64,000 nt of DNA from Tectiglobus sp965223355 (lineage in GTDB: Bacteria > Pseudomonadota > Alphaproteobacteria > Rhizobiales > Hyphomicrobiaceae), in contig CBDCWE010000003.1 in NCBI GenBank assembly GCA_965223355.1, positions 1,984,001 to 2,048,000 of the forward strand, read 5' to 3'. The translations under genes and the position numbers were made by a program. Of the stretch, positions 9,485-19,025 are shown piece after piece (the stretch's first letter is position 1; every line of letters begins with the position of its first letter). The notes below the pieces were generated by a model. The model had not been told where the DNA came from and made no database searches. It saw only the letters and a program-made list of their open reading frames with translations.

Positions 9485-10501
9485 TCAGTCTTGCTTGTTG
9501 CGACCCGGTCCGTAGTTCATTTTGCGGAACCAGGTCATGTAATCGACGTATGTGATCGGGTCGTATTTCGCTGGGTTGCCGGGCCCCGTACAGGTCGGCA
9601 GACATGACATTTCATACTCGGCCGCGCAATCGAAGAAGAATGGAATGGCATAGCGTTCCTCGCCGGTGCGGTTGATCACGCGATGTGGCGTTGCCAGGAA
9701 CCGGTCGTTGGTCCAGCGCCGCAGCATGTCACCGCCGTTGACCAGAAACGCAGTCTCGTTGACGGCGACGTCAAACCAGCGCCCGCTCGGCCCTCTGACC
9801 GACAGGCCGGCGACCTTGTTCGGCGCCAACAGCGTCATGAAGCTGGTATCGGTATGCGGGGCGAGGCCGAACTCGTTGTCGTCAACAACCGTCTGCGGCG
9901 GATAGTGCGACATGCGCAGCTTGTACATCGGCTTGGCAAAGGCTGCATCGAAGTAATTGGCGGGCAGATCGAGCGCCAGCGCATAGAGCGGCACCAGTTT
10001 GAGCGCCAGGCCCTCCAGCGCATCGGCATAGGCAAGGCAGGTCTCGCGAAAACCGGGCAGATTGTCAGGCCACTTGTTCGCTGTGCGAAACGGCTTCTCC
10101 GCCACAACGTCCGGGTGATCGGGTGCAAGTTCGCGCGCCATGAAGAATGCTTCGTTGACGTTGGGCTTGTTGTTCTCGTTGAGTTGCGAGTGGCGCGTTG
10201 TGCCGCCACGCATTGGGAGGTAACCAATGTTGTATTCGTTGATCTTGATCGCAAGTTTGTCTTCCAGTGCCAGCGCGTGGAAGCGCTGGGTCGCTTCGAA
10301 GGCATCATCGATCAGGTCTTGGGGCACGCCGTGATTGGCGATGAAATAGAAGCCGATGTTCTCAAAGGCATGGCGCAGTTCCGCGGCTGCCTGCGCGCGG
10401 GCCCCGGGCTTGCCGGCGAGATAGTCTGCAAGATCGATAACCGGAACCTCGTCAACGGCGTCTTTGCGGATCGGCGGCAGCGAAGGAGCAGGATTTGCCA
10501 T
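9485..10501 (-). CDS. Isopenicillin-N-synthase-like 2OG-Fe(II) oxygenase
   Basis: A 338-aa non-haem iron oxygenase. The N-terminal domain reads VPVIDLADYL and ENIGFYFIANHGVP. Iron ligands are His and Asp in APHTDTSFM and the distal His in ATPHRVINR; RYAIPFFFD supplies the 2-oxoglutarate-binding Arg region. Such enzymes hydroxylate or oxidise small molecules; the substrate is unknown. It is the first gene of a probable two-gene operon with the hydroxyacid dehydrogenase and is divergent from the FAD oxidoreductase. Confidence 0.9.
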   Translation of the reverse strand: MANPAPSLPPIRKDAVDEVPVIDLADYLAGKPGARAQAAAELRHAFENIGFYFIANHGVPQDLIDDAFEATQRFHALALEDKLAIKINEYNIGYLPMRGGTTRHSQLNENNKPNVNEAFFMARELAPDHPDVVAEKPFRTANKWPDNLPGFRETCLAYADALEGLALKLVPLYALALDLPANYFDAAFAKPMYKLRMSHYPPQTVVDDNEFGLAPHTDTSFMTLLAPNKVAGLSVRGPSGRWFDVAVNETAFLVNGGDMLRRWTNDRFLATPHRVINRTGEERYAIPFFFDCAAEYEMSCLPTCTGPGNPAKYDPITYVDYMTWFRKMNYGPGRNKQD

Positions 10502-10702
10502 GGCGGTTGCCTTTGTTGCTGGCGAGGGGACTGTCAGCGTTCGATGACGTTACGAACTTGTCAAGGCGTCGGCGCCTGAAATTGTGCGCCATCACGCAAC
10601 GATCAGTTGACCGTCACGGCCATCGTCGTCGAGCATTCGGCGTGAATTGGGGCGCTCTGTGGACCTGTGCACCGTGCGCTCACCCAGCCGGGAGCCGATC
10701 AG

Positions 10703-12046
10703 ATGCCGACAATAGCCGAACCGCCGCGCCGGACACCGATCGTGGCAGAGACCGAAGTCGTTGTGCTCGGTGGCGGCCCTGCCGGCATCGCGGCGGCTGC
10801 GGCCGCCGCGCGCACCGGTGCCAAAACCATTCTGCTCGAGCGCTATGGTTTCCTTGGCGGCATGGGAACGGCTGCCATGGTCACCAACTTTTGCGGCCTG
10901 CATGCCCACATCAACGGTTCAATCCAGCAAATCGTGCGCGGCATCGCCGATGAAATTCTGGACCGGTTGCAACGCCTCGACGGGCTGCTGCCGCCGCATC
11001 AGGTGAAAGATCCGGCCGGCGGCCCGGGCACAGCCGCGCAGGCCTACGATACGTCGGCCTACAAACTGGCAGCCGACGATTTGATGTCTGCGGCCGGTGT
11101 CGAGGTGCATTTTCACACGCTTGCCGTCGGCGCCATCACCGCGGCGCGCAACGTCCGCGCGATCCTGATCGAAACCAAGTCCGGACGCGCTGCGATTGCC
11201 GGACAGGTCTTCATCGATTGCTCAGGCGATGCCGATCTCGCCCATTGGGCCGGCGCCACGTGCGTGACCGGGGATGATGACGGGTTTCTGGCTTATCCGA
11301 CCACGATGTTCCGCCTCGGCAACGTTGATGATGCACGCGCGCTTGCCGAGGGCAAACCCAACCTGGCGGCGTTGATCGCCGCAGCCGGCGATACCTTCGA
11401 TTTGCCGCGCAAGACGGGGATTATCAATCCGCAGCCGCATGCCGGTGAATGGCGTTGCAATCTGACACAAATCAGCCGTGATGGCGCGCCGATCGACGGT
11501 AGCGACTGGGCCGACCTGAGCTTTGCCGAACACGAGGGCCGGCGCCAGGTGCAGGAGTACTTCCGATTTCTGCGCGCGCGCGTGCCCGGCTTCGAGAATG
11601 CCTATCTGCTCGAGACCGCGCCGCAGATCGGCATTCGTGAAACCCGGCGGATTGTCGGCGACGTCGTGCTGTCAGGCAACGATGTCTTGTCCTGCCGTGA
11701 CTTCGATGATTCGATCGGTTGCAACGGCTGGCCTCTCGAACAGCATCTCAAGGGCGCCACCAAATGGACCTTTCTTCAGGGCCGCGGCTATCACCAGATC
11801 CCGTTTGGCGCCACTATCCCTAAGGGTGTCGACAATCTTCTGGTGGCGGGGCGCTGCGCGTCGACAACACCGGACGGTCAGGCATCGTTGCGGGTCAGCG
11901 GACCTTGCTTCGCGATGGGCCAGGCAGCCGGCACAGCGGCGGCAATGGCGCACAGCACCGCCATATCGACGACCGCCATCGACATTTCAGCGCTTCAGGA
12001 CCGCCTGCGCCGCGACGGCGCGTTTCTCGGCGAAAGGGATCTTTGA
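10703..12046 (+). CDS. FAD-dependent oxidoreductase
   Basis: A 447-aa flavoprotein. The N-terminal dinucleotide-binding motif VVVLGGGPAGIAAAAAAART and LERYGFLGGMGT are typical of the FAD_oxidored (PF12831) group. IDCSGDADLAHWAG and LLVAGRCASTTPDGQASLR form the other FAD-contact segments. Start ATG 10703 has GGGAG 9 nt upstream; a GTG 36 bp earlier is less likely. It probably forms an operon with the ThDP enzyme 132 bp downstream. The substrate is unknown. Confidence 0.88.
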   Translation: MPTIAEPPRRTPIVAETEVVVLGGGPAGIAAAAAAARTGAKTILLERYGFLGGMGTAAMVTNFCGLHAHINGSIQQIVRGIADEILDRLQRLDGLLPPHQVKDPAGGPGTAAQAYDTSAYKLAADDLMSAAGVEVHFHTLAVGAITAARNVRAILIETKSGRAAIAGQVFIDCSGDADLAHWAGATCVTGDDDGFLAYPTTMFRLGNVDDARALAEGKPNLAALIAAAGDTFDLPRKTGIINPQPHAGEWRCNLTQISRDGAPIDGSDWADLSFAEHEGRRQVQEYFRFLRARVPGFENAYLLETAPQIGIRETRRIVGDVVLSGNDVLSCRDFDDSIGCNGWPLEQHLKGATKWTFLQGRGYHQIPFGATIPKGVDNLLVAGRCASTTPDGQASLRVSGPCFAMGQAAGTAAAMAHSTAISTTAIDISALQDRLRRDGAFLGERDL

Positions 12047-12178
12047 GCAGCCGGTCCGCGCCGACACAACAGTTATCGTCTGCCTGATCGAACAACGGTG
12101 AGACGCGGCTTCGCAAGCACCGCAGGCGCGCTATGCTCACGCGTGTCGACCAGAACCTCAAGGCGCGGGAGCAGCAGC

Positions 12179-13831
12179 ATGTCTGATTACAACGTCGGCG
12201 ATCTGGTTGCCGAATTCATCCACCAGGTTGGCATCGAGGTCGTCTTCGGTGTGGTATCTGTCCACAACATCCCGATGATCGATGGACTTGGCCGGCGCAA
12301 CACGGTGCGGGTTGTGCCGGCACGTGGTGAGATGGGCGCCGGCCACATGGCCGATGGCTATGCCCGCGCCCGCCGCGGCCTCGGCTGCTTTGTGACATCG
12401 ACCGGGCCCGGCGCCGCCAATGCGCCCGGCGCGCTGGTCGAGGCGCGGTTCGGATCGAGCCCGGTTCTGCATCTCACTGGCCAGACGGCAACCGCCGACC
12501 TCGATCGGGCGCACGGCGCCGTGCACGACGTGCCGGACCAGTTGGGCATGCTGAAGTCCGTTTCGAAAAGCGCCTATCGCATTGCCGCGCCGGCGACGGC
12601 GTTCGGCATCTTGCTCAAGGCGGCGGCCGAGGCGCTGACACCGCCGATGGGCCCGGTCAGCGTCGAAATTCCGATCGACGTGCAACGCGCCAAGATCACC
12701 CGCCCGGCAGGCCTCGACAATATTGTCCTGCCGGTACCAGAGCCGCAGGCCGGCGATGCCGCAAGCCTCGCGGCGATTGCCGACATGCTGTCAACTGCCA
12801 AGCAACCGCTGTTATGGTGCGGCACGGGGGCGAAGTTCGCGCGCGCGCCGGTGGCCCGCCTCGCGGACATGGGTATCGCCGTCGTGACATCCGTCAACGG
12901 CCGCGCCGTTATTCCGGAACATCACCCGATGTCGCTTGGCGCGTTTGCGGCAACGCCGCTGGTCGAAGCGCTCTACCGCGACGTTGATCTGATGATCGTT
13001 GCCGGCGGGCGCATGCGCGGCCACGAAACGCGCGATCTGCACCTGCGGCTGCCCGATCGGCGCATTCACATCGACGTCGACGCGCAGGCTTTCGGGCGCA
13101 CCTACGCTTGTGATCACGTCCACGTCGGCGAGGCCGGTGCCGCGCTTGCTGCAATTGCCGACCAGGTGGAAGGTCGCATGCAGGTTGCAGCAAGTTGGCG
13201 TGAGACGATCGCCGGGACCAGAACCAAGGTCCATGCTGCCTTCCGCGAAACGCTCGGACCCTATGCGGATTTCCCCGGCATTATTCGCGACGCCTTACCG
13301 GCCGATGGGCTGTGGGTGCGCGATATCACGATTTCGAACTCAACCTGGGGCAACCGGTATTTTCCGCTGTCCGAGCCGGAGCAGAACATTTATCCGGTCG
13401 GCGCCGCAATCGGTCCCGGCTATCAGATGGGCATTGGCGCCGCCCTGGCCGCAGGCGGCCGCAAGGTCTTAGCCATGACCGGCGACGGCGGTTTCCATCT
13501 CAATATGACGGAGCTGTGGACTGCCGTTCAGGAAAACGCCGACGTCGTTATAATGGTCATGAACGACAACGGTTACGGCGTGATCAAGGACATCCAGGAC
13601 ACCCTTTACGGCGGCCGCCATTTCGCAGCCGATCCGGTCGGCCCCGATTTGGCAGGCCTGGCAAAGCTCGCCGGCCTGGCGTTCTGGCGCGTTGCGGCTG
13701 TCGACCGGCTGGGTCCCAGCCTGTGCGAAGCGATTGCCGTCGACGGACCGGCGCTGGTCGAAATCGACATGGCCAAGTTCGGCAGATACCCGGTTTACTT
13801 CGCCCCGCCGCCCTACGCCAAGCAGGCCTAG
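12179..13831 (+). CDS. Thiamine-diphosphate-dependent enzyme (acetolactate synthase-like)
   Basis: A 550-aa protein with the three-domain ThDP layout: Pyr domain with catalytic Glu in RGEMGAGHMADGYAR, central domain, and PP domain with the GDGGF...NDNGYGVI cofactor and magnesium motif. The family includes acetolactate synthases, benzoylformate decarboxylases and oxalyl-CoA decarboxylases. No regulatory subunit is adjacent, so a catabolic decarboxylase or lyase is more likely than IlvB. Start ATG 12179 follows GGGAGCAGCAGC; an ORF extension to 12098 lacks family similarity. Confidence 0.88.
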   Translation: MSDYNVGDLVAEFIHQVGIEVVFGVVSVHNIPMIDGLGRRNTVRVVPARGEMGAGHMADGYARARRGLGCFVTSTGPGAANAPGALVEARFGSSPVLHLTGQTATADLDRAHGAVHDVPDQLGMLKSVSKSAYRIAAPATAFGILLKAAAEALTPPMGPVSVEIPIDVQRAKITRPAGLDNIVLPVPEPQAGDAASLAAIADMLSTAKQPLLWCGTGAKFARAPVARLADMGIAVVTSVNGRAVIPEHHPMSLGAFAATPLVEALYRDVDLMIVAGGRMRGHETRDLHLRLPDRRIHIDVDAQAFGRTYACDHVHVGEAGAALAAIADQVEGRMQVAASWRETIAGTRTKVHAAFRETLGPYADFPGIIRDALPADGLWVRDITISNSTWGNRYFPLSEPEQNIYPVGAAIGPGYQMGIGAALAAGGRKVLAMTGDGGFHLNMTELWTAVQENADVVIMVMNDNGYGVIKDIQDTLYGGRHFAADPVGPDLAGLAKLAGLAFWRVAAVDRLGPSLCEAIAVDGPALVEIDMAKFGRYPVYFAPPPYAKQA

Positions 13832-13848
13832 GCAGCCTTCGAACACAT

Positions 13849-13961
13849 CACCGGTTTCCAAAGGGCCATACCTTTGGCGGGATCGTTAAGGGCCGCGCCC
13901 TTAACCAATCGCCGACCAGGGGATTATCCCCTGGACCCTGGACTTATTCGGAGGTCCCCTA
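13849..13961 (+). repeat. Repeat A copy at the stop of the exported-protein gene
   Basis: It starts accggtttccaaaggg, carries the aagggc and ccaggg hairpins, and ends ttattcggaggtcccc before TA at 13960-13961. That TA is inside the complement of the TAG stop of the gene at 13959. Confidence 0.85.
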
Positions 13962-14327
13962 GTTCATGTAGGGTGAATCGCCGCCATGCAGGCCAATGCC
14001 GGAATCGAAAAAGTAGCCATGGTCGAACGGGCCGGATGGCGTCTGGCGCGTGTACAGTTCGAACCGGTAAGAATTGGCACCACCGGTCACCGTGCGACTG
14101 TCGCCATAGGTGTTAATGGTATCTTCCGCCGAGTACGAATAACCACCGCGGCGACGGCGATAACCGCGCACCCGCGCACCATCACGGTAGTACTTCGAGG
14201 CGCGATGGCCGCCAGTCGATGGTTGTTGGGCCTGTGCCTCGGTGACCAGACCGGTTCCCACCGACGCGTAGCTCACCGCAAATGCCGACATCGCCGCCAA
14301 ACTGACAGCAGTTAAAAGACGCTTCAT
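13959..14327 (-). CDS. Small exported protein, unknown function
   Basis: A 122-aa protein with a clear Sec signal peptide (MKRLLTAVSLAAMSAFAV... cleaved after an AQA site near residue 34). The mature part is rich in Tyr, Arg and Gly (YYRDGARVRGYRRRRGGYSY), a style I associate with small conserved periplasmic proteins of Hyphomicrobiales. No enzyme motif is visible. Start MKRLL is used rather than the upstream MMWGSE because the signal peptide begins there. The stop codon lies on a repeat A end. Confidence 0.7.
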   Translation of the reverse strand: MKRLLTAVSLAAMSAFAVSYASVGTGLVTEAQAQQPSTGGHRASKYYRDGARVRGYRRRRGGYSYSAEDTINTYGDSRTVTGGANSYRFELYTRQTPSGPFDHGYFFDSGIGLHGGDSPYMN

Positions 14328-14478
14328 TTCGCTACCCCACATCACTTTCGGTTACTCATCAGACGATTGGTTTTCCGGAAGTTTGCTTAGCACACCTTAA
14401 CAAATTGGTGGCCGCTGTGCTCAACTTGTCGTGCGACGGTGAAAAATCGGCCAAAATTGTGATTAGGCCGCAAACTCA

Positions 14479-15150
14479 TCAATCCTGGCACATCGGCGCC
14501 GATTTGGCCAAGATTAAAGCAGGGCGCGGCACCGAGAATGGGCTGGTTGCCCAACCGAAGATGCACTCAACCATCTTGCGGTGCGTCTGCGATTGGTCGT
14601 AGCTCGCATGGCGTGTCGTGCGCTGGTCGATCGCCGATCGCCGACGCTTGCCGGTTCTTTTGTTGGGTGGGTCGTTTTGCGCGACATGCGCCGTCACGCC
14701 AAGCTCGCGAAGATTGGCAACATGATCCGACGTATCGTAGGCCTTGTCCGAGCCGACGGTGATGCGCCGCCCTGCAGCCTTGCGCCTGGCGCCAAGCATA
14801 TCCTCGGCCGCGCGCCGCTCTGACCTGCCGTCGGCATGCGTGACCATGCCGGCCACAGCCAGACCATTGCGGTTTTCCATCAGCGCATGGCCCATGTCGC
14901 ACAGCTTCGCCTCGCGCTCGTTTGCTTTGCGAAACAGCCAAGCATCAGCGTCGGACGTGCTCTGATGCGTGTCGTTCTTGCGCTTCTGGCCATGAAAATT
15001 TTCGCCGTTGCTGCCATTTGGGCGATCATCGCAACCGTCCTTGGGACGAAAACTTTTCTGCGATGGCCAGGCGTCGATCAAGGTGCCGTCGACGGAGAAA
15101 TGCTCGTTCGACAAGAGCGGGCGCACCTTCTTGTGCGCGAGCAGGGCCCG
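14479..15150 (-). pseudogene. Truncated IS5-type transposase
   Basis: It reads LLSNEHFSVDGTLIDAWPS and KLCDMGHALMENRNGL, typical of IS5-family DDE transposases. The first third is missing upstream of about 15150. After VECIFGWA the C-terminus departs into unrelated sequence beside repeat D (about 14464). No inverted ends are recognisable. The upstream 14328-14478 holds no gene. Confidence 0.8.
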
Positions 15151-15242
15151 TGAATTTCTGGAAGACAGCGTTGCACTGGAGGCGTTGGCGGTTCTTTCAG
15201 TAAAGTGCTAGGTCAGGATCGGGACCATTCAGGGAGGAAACT

Positions 15243-15662
15243 ATGAAGCCTCGCATTATCCGCGCCAGCGAACGTACTACCGTGCTTGCACCGGCCGAGT
15301 CCTTTACGGGAACCGTGTTGCAGGATCCGGTCGTCAGACCGGAGGCACCATCTCGCTTACAGGCGAGCAAAGTGACCTTCACGCCGGGCGCGCGAACCAA
15401 CTGGCACAGCCACGCGGTCGGCCAGATGCTGTACGTGTTGTCCGGCGTCGGGCGTTATCAGATCGAAGGCGAAGAACTGCACGAAATCCGGCCCGGTGAT
15501 ACCGTCGTTATCCCACCGGGAGTGAAGCATTGGCATGGCTCATCGCCGGATCAGATGATGTGCCATCTGGCGATGTCGGAGCAGGACGATCAGGGTCGCG
15601 CCACGACATGGCTGGAGGCGGTCAGCGATGACGATTACCGGGCCGTGCCGACGGGCACCTAG
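15243..15662 (+). CDS. Small cupin-domain protein
   Basis: A 139-aa single-domain cupin. Motif 1 is NWHSHAVGQMLYVLSGVGRY with two His and a Gln metal-ligand set; motif 2 is PGDTVVIPPGVKHWHG with the last His. It resembles YhhW/quercetinase-type or carboxymuconolactone-associated cupins that handle small polar substrates. Exact function is unknown. A strong GGGAGG site lies 5 nt before the ATG. Confidence 0.85.
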   Translation: MKPRIIRASERTTVLAPAESFTGTVLQDPVVRPEAPSRLQASKVTFTPGARTNWHSHAVGQMLYVLSGVGRYQIEGEELHEIRPGDTVVIPPGVKHWHGSSPDQMMCHLAMSEQDDQGRATTWLEAVSDDDYRAVPTGT

Positions 15663-15766
15663 ATCATGTCCGCTCTGCAAGCGGTTCTGCATTGCCGGCC
15701 CACTCCACCGCCCGGTCACCGCCCAGTTCTCCGCCAGATCGTGGCTGTGGTTTGCCGTGCGGTGAA

Positions 15767-15799
15767 ACGGGTCAATATTTATGCGGGCTGGTATAAACG
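15767..15799 (-). repeat. Repeat F copy
   Basis: The sequence gtcaatatttatgcgggctg followed by gtata is the complement of the repeat F core accagcccgcataaatatt. It lies in the leader of the aldo/keto reductase gene. Other copies are near 36104, 47438, 61956 and 63670. Confidence 0.75.
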
Positions 15800-15833
15800 C
15801 GCAGTCCAAGGAATTGACGGTTTGGAGGGACGG

Positions 15834-16805
15834 ATGACATATCGCAGTTTGGGAAGCACCGGTGTCAAAGTTTCACGGCTGTGCTTCGGGACGATGTCGT
15901 TTGGCGGTGATGCAGATGCAAACGAGGCCGAGCGGATGTATCGCGCCTGCCGCGAGCACGGCATCAACTTCTTCGATTGTGCCAACGTCTACAATGGCGG
16001 CAAGTCGGAAACGATCCTCGGCCGCCTGATCAGCGCCGAACGCGACGACCTGGTGATCACGTCGAAATGCCATGGCCCGATGGGCAGCGACATCAACGCC
16101 GGCGGGGCAAACCGGCGTCACATTGTCGAGGCCGTCGAGGCGAGCCTCAAACGGCTCGACACCGACCGGCTCGATGTCCTGTTCATGCACCGCTGGGACG
16201 ACAACACGCCGCTCGAGGAAACTTTGCGCGCGCTCGAGAACCTCGTGCAGGCGGGCAAGGTTATCTATCTCGGCGCCAGCAACTGGACCGCCTGGCAGGT
16301 GGCCAAGAGCCTCGGTATCACCGACCTACGCGGCTGGTCGCGGATCGACGTCATTCAGCCGATGTACAATCTGGTCAAGCGCCAAGCAGAGGTCGAAATC
16401 CTGCCGCTGGCTGCGGCCGAGGGACTGGGCGTCATCACCTACAGCCCCGTCGGCGGCGGTCTGCTGAGCGGCAAATACGGCCGTGACAAGCGTCCCAACG
16501 AGGGTCGTATCGTGCAGCAGGCGAACTACGCCAGCCGTTATCGGGAAGACTGGGCCTACGATGTGGCCAGCGCGTTTACGGAGTTTGCCCAGGCCCGTGG
16601 CATCCATCCGGTCAGCCTCGCGGTGGCGTGGGCGGCAGCCCACCCGGCGATCACCGCGCCGATCATCGGCGCGCGCAACCTCGCGCAGTTAAAACCGTCG
16701 CTGGACGCGGTTAACGTTGCCATGACCGCGGAACTGCGCAGCGAGATTTCCGAACTCTCGCGCACGCCTCCGCCGGCAACAGATCGGCTCGAGGAAACGG
16801 CCTGA
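15834..16805 (+). CDS. Aldo/keto reductase
   Basis: A 323-aa TIM-barrel NADPH-dependent oxidoreductase. Catalytic residues are visible: Asp and Tyr in FFDCANVYNGG, Lys in VITSKCHGP, and His in LFMHRWDDN. The C-terminal APIIGARNLAQLKPSL is the NADP phosphate-binding region. The substrate is unknown. GGAGGG precedes the ATG; the ORF extends 168 bp upstream, but that part is repeat F and non-family sequence. Confidence 0.92.
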   Translation: MTYRSLGSTGVKVSRLCFGTMSFGGDADANEAERMYRACREHGINFFDCANVYNGGKSETILGRLISAERDDLVITSKCHGPMGSDINAGGANRRHIVEAVEASLKRLDTDRLDVLFMHRWDDNTPLEETLRALENLVQAGKVIYLGASNWTAWQVAKSLGITDLRGWSRIDVIQPMYNLVKRQAEVEILPLAAAEGLGVITYSPVGGGLLSGKYGRDKRPNEGRIVQQANYASRYREDWAYDVASAFTEFAQARGIHPVSLAVAWAAAHPAITAPIIGARNLAQLKPSLDAVNVAMTAELRSEISELSRTPPPATDRLEETA

Positions 16806-16812
16806 GGGCGGA

Positions 16813-17817
16813 TCAAACGCCCGCCACACCGCCGGACTTGTCAATCTCGCAGAGCGCGTCTTCGAAGGCTTCTTCGATCCGTTCCAGGTCATAGGCTTCG
16901 TTGGCAAGCACAACCAGCGCCGTTCGTTCACCAGGATAGCGAACGAACAGCGCTTCGTAGCCGCAGACGCTGCCGCTATGCCAGACCCGCAGTCGGTCAT
17001 TGTCGATCATCTCGACAAACCAGCCCAGTCCATAACCACCAAGCCCGGGCGCAAACATCGCCTGCTTGGCCGCGTCAGAGAGCACGGCGTTGCCACTCAA
17101 CGCCGCGTCCCAGGTCATCAGATCCCGCGCCGTCGTCACGACGCCCCCCATGCCCCTGTAACCCCAGCCCCAGTGCCAGTTCGCGGCCGTCCCCTGCCGT
17201 CTGCCAAACGCCATCCGCTGGCTGTCACGCGCGCTGGCGATGAGCGAAGGCGTTCCGATCAGACCGGTATCTTGGAGACCCGCTCGGTCGAACAGCGCCC
17301 GTCTCAGGTAGGTCTCGAACGCCAGACCGGAAGCCAGCTCGATGATCGCGGCGAGCAGGCTGTAGTTGACGTTTGCGTAGGCGAAGCCGGCGCCAATGCC
17401 GTGAGCCAGCGGCCGTTCAAGCACCAGTCGCATAAACTCGGCGCGGGACACTTGCGAAGCGTACGCCACGCCGAAATCCGGATCGATGCCCGAGGTATGG
17501 GTGAGCAGATGGCGGACCGTGATCAGCCGTTTGTCGTCCGGCACGTGTTCGATCAGCATGTCAATCGGATCATCGATGCGCAGGCTGGCGTCCATCTCAA
17601 GTCGCAGCAGGGCTGCGGCAGTGAACTGCTTGCTCACGCTTGAGATTTCGAAAAGCGTACGGCCGTCGTTTGCCAGCCCGGCCCGGTTGGCGGTTCCGTG
17701 GCCCTCTTCGAACACGATCCGGCCGCGATACTTGGCGCACACCACGCCCCAGAATTTGTTGTTCAATGCCGTGCCGAAGCGCTGCGCAAAGGCGAGCCGT
17801 ACGGGGTCGTTTGACAT
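16813..17817 (-). CDS. Serine hydrolase, class C beta-lactamase fold
   Basis: A 334-aa penicillin-binding-protein-like hydrolase. The SxxK motif is in EISSVSKQFTAAAL, the YxN motif in FAYANVNYSLL, and HSG (KTG-equivalent) in VWHSGSVCGYE. TVRHLLTHTSG is the usual conserved segment. No signal peptide is visible, which suggests a cytosolic esterase or peptidase rather than a secreted beta-lactamase. It is convergent with the aldo/keto reductase, the stops being only a few bases apart. Confidence 0.88.
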   Translation of the reverse strand: MSNDPVRLAFAQRFGTALNNKFWGVVCAKYRGRIVFEEGHGTANRAGLANDGRTLFEISSVSKQFTAAALLRLEMDASLRIDDPIDMLIEHVPDDKRLITVRHLLTHTSGIDPDFGVAYASQVSRAEFMRLVLERPLAHGIGAGFAYANVNYSLLAAIIELASGLAFETYLRRALFDRAGLQDTGLIGTPSLIASARDSQRMAFGRRQGTAANWHWGWGYRGMGGVVTTARDLMTWDAALSGNAVLSDAAKQAMFAPGLGGYGLGWFVEMIDNDRLRVWHSGSVCGYEALFVRYPGERTALVVLANEAYDLERIEEAFEDALCEIDKSGGVAGV

Positions 17818-17974
17818 CAACTATCATCCCTTCGAGCGCGACCCGTGGCGATCGGGCAACCTTAGACAACAACGCGGCAAACATTCGCCCGGCAATAATG
17901 AACAGCCTATGATGGCGCAATCGCACGCGTGATGAGGCGGTCTTGACCGATTGCCGCGGCAGGCAAGGCCGCCT

Positions 17975-18262
17975 ATAGCCTTACAGAAGCCTTTCAGGCT
18001 TGGCTCGAACCATCCCGCTCCCCCGCCCGGTCAGCCAACGCCACGTTTCTCCGGGCGACCGGGCCGGCCGGCACGGCTCCCCCGCCTGAGGCGGAAATGA
18101 TTTGGGCCGCAAACGCATAAAGCCGGGCCCGTTGGCGCCAATTGTCTTGGCCGCAGTGCGCCAAGGATTTGAACATGAACCACGTTGTCTGCATCCTCGC
18201 GTCCGGCAGCGCAGCGGATTGGCTGATACCGACGCGTCCGGATTTATGCGTTTACGGCCTAA
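17975..18262. repeat. Repeat E and palindromic repeat D
   Basis: 17975-18070 is repeat E (cctttcaggcttggctcgaa, then ccgcccggtcagcc). 18110-18262 is bounded by inverted arms ggccgcaaacgcataaa and tttatgcgtttacggcc, so it looks like a small MITE (repeat D). Half-copies of D occur near 14464, 29519 and 35087. No gene is visible in 17818-18307. Confidence 0.65.
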
Positions 18263-18307
18263 GCAGCAGCGTCGGATGTTCACGCTCATCAAACCAGGAA
18301 AGCTCGC

Positions 18308-18910
18308 ATGACAAAAACCGTGGAACTGATCTTCGATTTTGCCAGCCCAAATGCCTACATGGTGCACAAGGTGCTGCCCGACATTGCAGCGCGCCATGGT
18401 GCGCAAGTCGTCTACACGCCGTGTCTGCTCGGTGGGATCTTCAAGGCAACCAACAATGTCGCCCCGTTTGTTGCCTTCAAGGATGTCAAAGGCAAGCAGG
18501 CCTATCACAAGCTCGAAGGCGAGCGCTTTATCAGAAAGCATGGGCTCACCGCCTACAAGATGAACCCGCACTTTCCGATTACGACCGTGCTGATTATGCG
18601 CGGTCTGCTGGCGGCCGAGGAGGCCGGCGTGAAAGACGCCTATATCGACGCAATCATTACCGCGATGTGGGAGCGGGCGGAAAACACCGGCGATCCGGAC
18701 GTCGTCACACGCGTTCTCGATGAGGCCGGCCTCGACGGCGCCGGGCTGGTCGCAAAAACCCAGGACCCCGCCATCAAACAGCAACTCATCGACAACACGG
18801 CAGCGGCAGTTGCGCGCGGCGTCTTCGGGATTCCAACGTTCTTCGTCGGTGATGAAATGTTCTTTGGCAAAGAACGTCTCGGCCAGGTTGAAGAAGAACT
18901 CGCAGCATAG
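18308..18910 (+). CDS. 2-hydroxychromene-2-carboxylate isomerase / DsbA-like protein
   Basis: A 200-aa thioredoxin-fold protein of the HCCA-isomerase/GST-kappa group. The N-terminus ELIFDFASPNAYMVHKVLP has Ser in the position used by GSH-dependent isomerases, not a CxxC. The C-terminal GVFGIPTFFVGDEMFFGKER is the cis-Pro loop. The family isomerises aromatic breakdown intermediates using glutathione. Substrate unproven. Confidence 0.88.
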   Translation: MTKTVELIFDFASPNAYMVHKVLPDIAARHGAQVVYTPCLLGGIFKATNNVAPFVAFKDVKGKQAYHKLEGERFIRKHGLTAYKMNPHFPITTVLIMRGLLAAEEAGVKDAYIDAIITAMWERAENTGDPDVVTRVLDEAGLDGAGLVAKTQDPAIKQQLIDNTAAAVARGVFGIPTFFVGDEMFFGKERLGQVEEELAA

Positions 18911-19025
18911 GTCTGGTTCGCGGCCGGCTGCCGACGACGGGCCCAGCAAGCCTCTGCAAGAAATCGGCCGCCCGGCGAAACCGGGCGGCCGAAGGCATTG
19001 ATCACGCACCGCGACCGCAATCGAA

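Noticed and set aside
9683..10579. 298-aa plus-strand ORF
   Set aside because: It is the antisense shadow of the isopenicillin-N-synthase-like gene, which has complete catalytic motifs.
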